Positions 4,861 through 5,777 of a stretch of 5,777 nucleotides of DNA are shown here, one piece after another. Position numbers and translations under genes: made by a program. The notes under the pieces are model-generated. The model made no database searches. It saw only the letters and a list, made by a program, of their open reading frames with translations, and was not told the DNA's origin. Positions within the stretch are counted from its first letter, which is position 1. Each line of letters begins with the position of its first letter. Source of the DNA: JAEZRQ01 sp049294415 (GTDB lineage: Bacteria; Patescibacteriota; Patescibacteriia; Patescibacteriales; UBA12465). Where the stretch lies: contig JBAQCS010000055.1 in assembly GCA_049294415.1 (NCBI GenBank), positions 1 through 5,777 of the forward strand, in the 5' to 3' direction.

Positions 4861-5460
4861 TTAGTCAAATAGACTTCTAAAAATAATTAATGCTTCTTCC
4901 CATGTTTTTTTAATTTCAAACTCAAAATCAAAATTCTCAGTAATTAAGCCTTTTTCTTTTAAAAAATTGTTTAGTTTAATTGCATCGATATCAGCAAAAT
5001 ACGAACCAATTGGCACCTGTCCGTTAATACATATGTCTGGTCTTTGTCGGGAAAATGAGAAAATAATTTTATATCCATTATCATTAATGGCTTTAAAATC
5101 GCCAAAATAGATACTAATGAAAAAAATTGAACCATCTTCAAGAAGATAACCAGAGTAATCACGAACATAACATTTTTTGTCTAATCCTAATTCAATTATT
5201 TTTTTCAGGTTTTCCTTAGACGTGAAAACTGTATACTGCCTATTTATCGTTGTTTGAGATAAAGCATATTGATTAATCCAATCTAAAACAGGGTCGTTAT
5301 ATTCCATATTGCGACATTGAGGAATTGAATAATCAGTAGGGGCATTTGTTGCGTTTGCCTGAAATGAAGTAATAACTCTTTCAGCCTGTTCTTCAGTCAT
5401 GCCATTATCAATCATGAGCTTTTTATGTTTACTTAATTTTTCAGAAATATTCTCTCCCAT
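4861..5460 (-). CDS. Hypothetical protein, 199 aa
   Basis: I do not recognise this protein. Residues 1-36 are helical, and MIDNGMTEEQAERVITSF (16-33) has the look of a small UBA/CUE-like or leucine-rich helical hairpin, but this is weak. After a Pro/Asn linker (37-58), residues 75-160 alternate strands and turns (SIFFISIYFGDF at 111-122, YKIIFSFSRQRPDICING at 130-147, SYFADIDAIKLNNFL at 153-167). The C-terminal 30 residues are helical. There is no signal peptide or membrane helix. The start at 5460 lacks a Shine-Dalgarno site and has TAAAAATATATAAA before it. It is the first cassette after tRNA-Gln, and its leader is a near copy of that of the 213-aa gene although the proteins are unrelated. 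It has its own terminator. Confidence 0.75.
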   Translation of the reverse strand: MGENISEKLSKHKKLMIDNGMTEEQAERVITSFQANATNAPTDYSIPQCRNMEYNDPVLDWINQYALSQTTINRQYTVFTSKENLKKIIELGLDKKCYVRDYSGYLLEDGSIFFISIYFGDFKAINDNGYKIIFSFSRQRPDICINGQVPIGSYFADIDAIKLNNFLKEKGLITENFDFEFEIKKTWEEALIIFRSLFD

Positions 5461-5466
5461 TTTATA

Positions 5467-5532
5467 TATTTTTAGATTGTTAATATACTATTTTATAAAA
5501 CAAAAATAGCACCAAATGTGCTATTTTGTCAA
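5467..5532 (-). promoter_or_regulatory. tRNA terminator hairpin with embedded promoter-like boxes, and leader
   Basis: AAAATAGCAC (5503-5512) and GTGCTATTTT (5518-5527) form a 10-bp stem followed on the minus strand by T-rich sequence, a good terminator for the tRNA-Gln directly upstream. TTGACA (5527-5532), 4 bases from the tRNA 3' end, with TATTTT (5503-5508) at 18-bp spacing makes a possible promoter for the 199-aa gene. The remaining leader to 5467 is nearly identical to 2166-2201. Confidence 0.5.
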
Positions 5533-5535
5533 TTG

Positions 5536-5606
5536 CTCGGGGACCAGGATTCGAACCTAGATCGACGGCTTCAAAGGCCGCTGTCCTACCATTAGACGAT
5601 CCCCGA
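5536..5606 (-). tRNA. tRNA-Gln (UUG)
   Basis: The 71-base gene folds into a full cloverleaf. The acceptor stem is TCGGGGA/TCCCCGA (7 perfect pairs), with T8, D-stem GTCT/GGAC, anticodon stem GCGGC/GCCGT with loop CTTTGAA, a 4-base variable loop, T-stem CTAGG/CCTGG and T-loop TTCGAAT. The anticodon TTG reads Gln codons. T1-A72 and G73 are the usual bacterial tRNA-Gln identity bases. The gene continues CAA after G73, so CCA must be added by the nucleotidyltransferase. Its 3' end is the apparent source of the junction repeats found at each cassette boundary to its left. Confidence 0.95.
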
Positions 5607-5613
5607 ATGTAAA

Positions 5614-5630
5614 GCAGTTTAGAAAACTGC
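5614..5630. repeat. Hairpin just upstream of the tRNA
   Basis: GCAGTTT (5614-5620) and AAACTGC (5624-5630) form a perfect 7-bp stem with loop AGA. It overlaps the predicted tRNA transcription start, so it would be the first structure in the precursor leader. It may instead terminate the membrane-protein gene ending at 5670, though the U-run is poor on the minus strand. Confidence 0.6.
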
Positions 5631-5634
5631 CTTT

Positions 5635-5663
5635 ATAATATGGCATTTTTAATAACAAGTCAA
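5635..5663 (-). promoter_or_regulatory. Promoter of tRNA-Gln
   Basis: On the minus strand TTGACT (5658-5663), a 17-bp spacer and TATTAT (5635-5640) give five of six matches in each box. Transcription would begin near 5628, about 22 bases before the mature tRNA 5' end. Confidence 0.65.
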
Positions 5664-5669
5664 ACACTA

Positions 5670-5777
5670 TTAAATCTTAGCGTACTTTCTAGCAGCTAGT
5701 AAACTAGCAAACATAGTAATAGCAAAAACAGCTAAGAATTGTAAGCCAAAGATAGATAAAAAGTGATTAAGATAATA
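5670..5777 (-). CDS. C-terminal end of a membrane protein (partial)
   Basis: An open frame enters from the right edge and ends at a TAA at 5670-5672. Its last 35 residues end with FAITMFASLLAARKYAKI: a hydrophobic helix followed by a short basic tail. This fits the last membrane segment of an inner-membrane protein with a cytoplasmic C-terminus. The single Met in view lies inside the helix, so the start is outside the window. The family cannot be named from this much. The stop is 64 bases before the mature tRNA 5' end, and the tRNA promoter lies in the gap, so they are probably separate units. Confidence 0.65.
   Translation of the reverse strand, partial: YYLNHFLSIFGLQFLAVFAITMFASLLAARKYAKI

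Noticed and set aside
4971..5168. Second minus-strand frame inside the 199-aa gene
   Set aside because: It is fully contained in the larger gene in another frame and has no start signal.
1022..5460. Alternative genetic code (TGA read as Gly, as in some CPR lineages)
   Set aside because: All genes are full-length and sensible with the standard code, and no in-frame TGA needs recoding.
1387..5527. CRISPR-like spaced repeats
   Set aside because: The repeats are 0.8-1.7 kb apart, degenerate, and separated by full genes.

Overview
This is an AT-rich bacterial fragment. Most genes lack a strong Shine-Dalgarno site and start behind A-rich leaders containing TAAAAATA. The tRNA gene does not encode its CCA end. 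Together these fit a Patescibacteria (CPR) type genome, but this is inference from style: no marker gene is present and the lineage is uncertain. The standard genetic code works for all genes.

Layout. Positions 1-924 (+) hold the C-terminal two thirds of a major facilitator transporter, cut by the window edge and followed by a bidirectional terminator. From there to the right end everything is on the minus strand. In transcription order (right to left) these are: the tail of a membrane protein (5670-5777), a tRNA-Gln(UUG) with its own promoter (5536-5606), an unknown 199-aa protein (4861-5460), a 207-aa protein with a ParB-like EGNHR motif (4002-4625), a two-gene operon of a HEPN-type protein and a HEPN-like/zinc-ribbon protein (3083-3667, 2385-3077), an unknown 213-aa protein (1509-2150) and a small lipoprotein (1022-1270).

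The striking feature is how these minus-strand genes are separated. Each boundary carries a copy of the tRNA-Gln 3' end (core GCTCGGRGA on the plus strand) or a tRNA-like relative, at 1423, 2234, 3898, 4769 and in the tRNA itself at 5535. Beside each is an A-run/stem/T-run hairpin whose stem sequence differs between sites. On the other side of the core, three copies share a second conserved arm (GTTGGAAC or ATTGGAAC) exactly 7 bp away. An 18-bp or longer stretch of this arm is identical between 2250-2270 and 4785-4805. The junction at 2166-2270 is a mosaic: its left half matches the flank of the real tRNA and its right half matches the junction at 4769. The region therefore looks like an array of small one- or two-gene cassettes accreted at the 3' end of a tRNA-Gln gene by recombination at a tRNA-derived core. 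All cassettes are codirectional with the tRNA, and each has its own leader and usually its own terminator. No recombinase is present in the window.

The HEPN operon suggests that at least one cassette carries a defence or toxin-like function. The remaining cassette proteins are not recognised.
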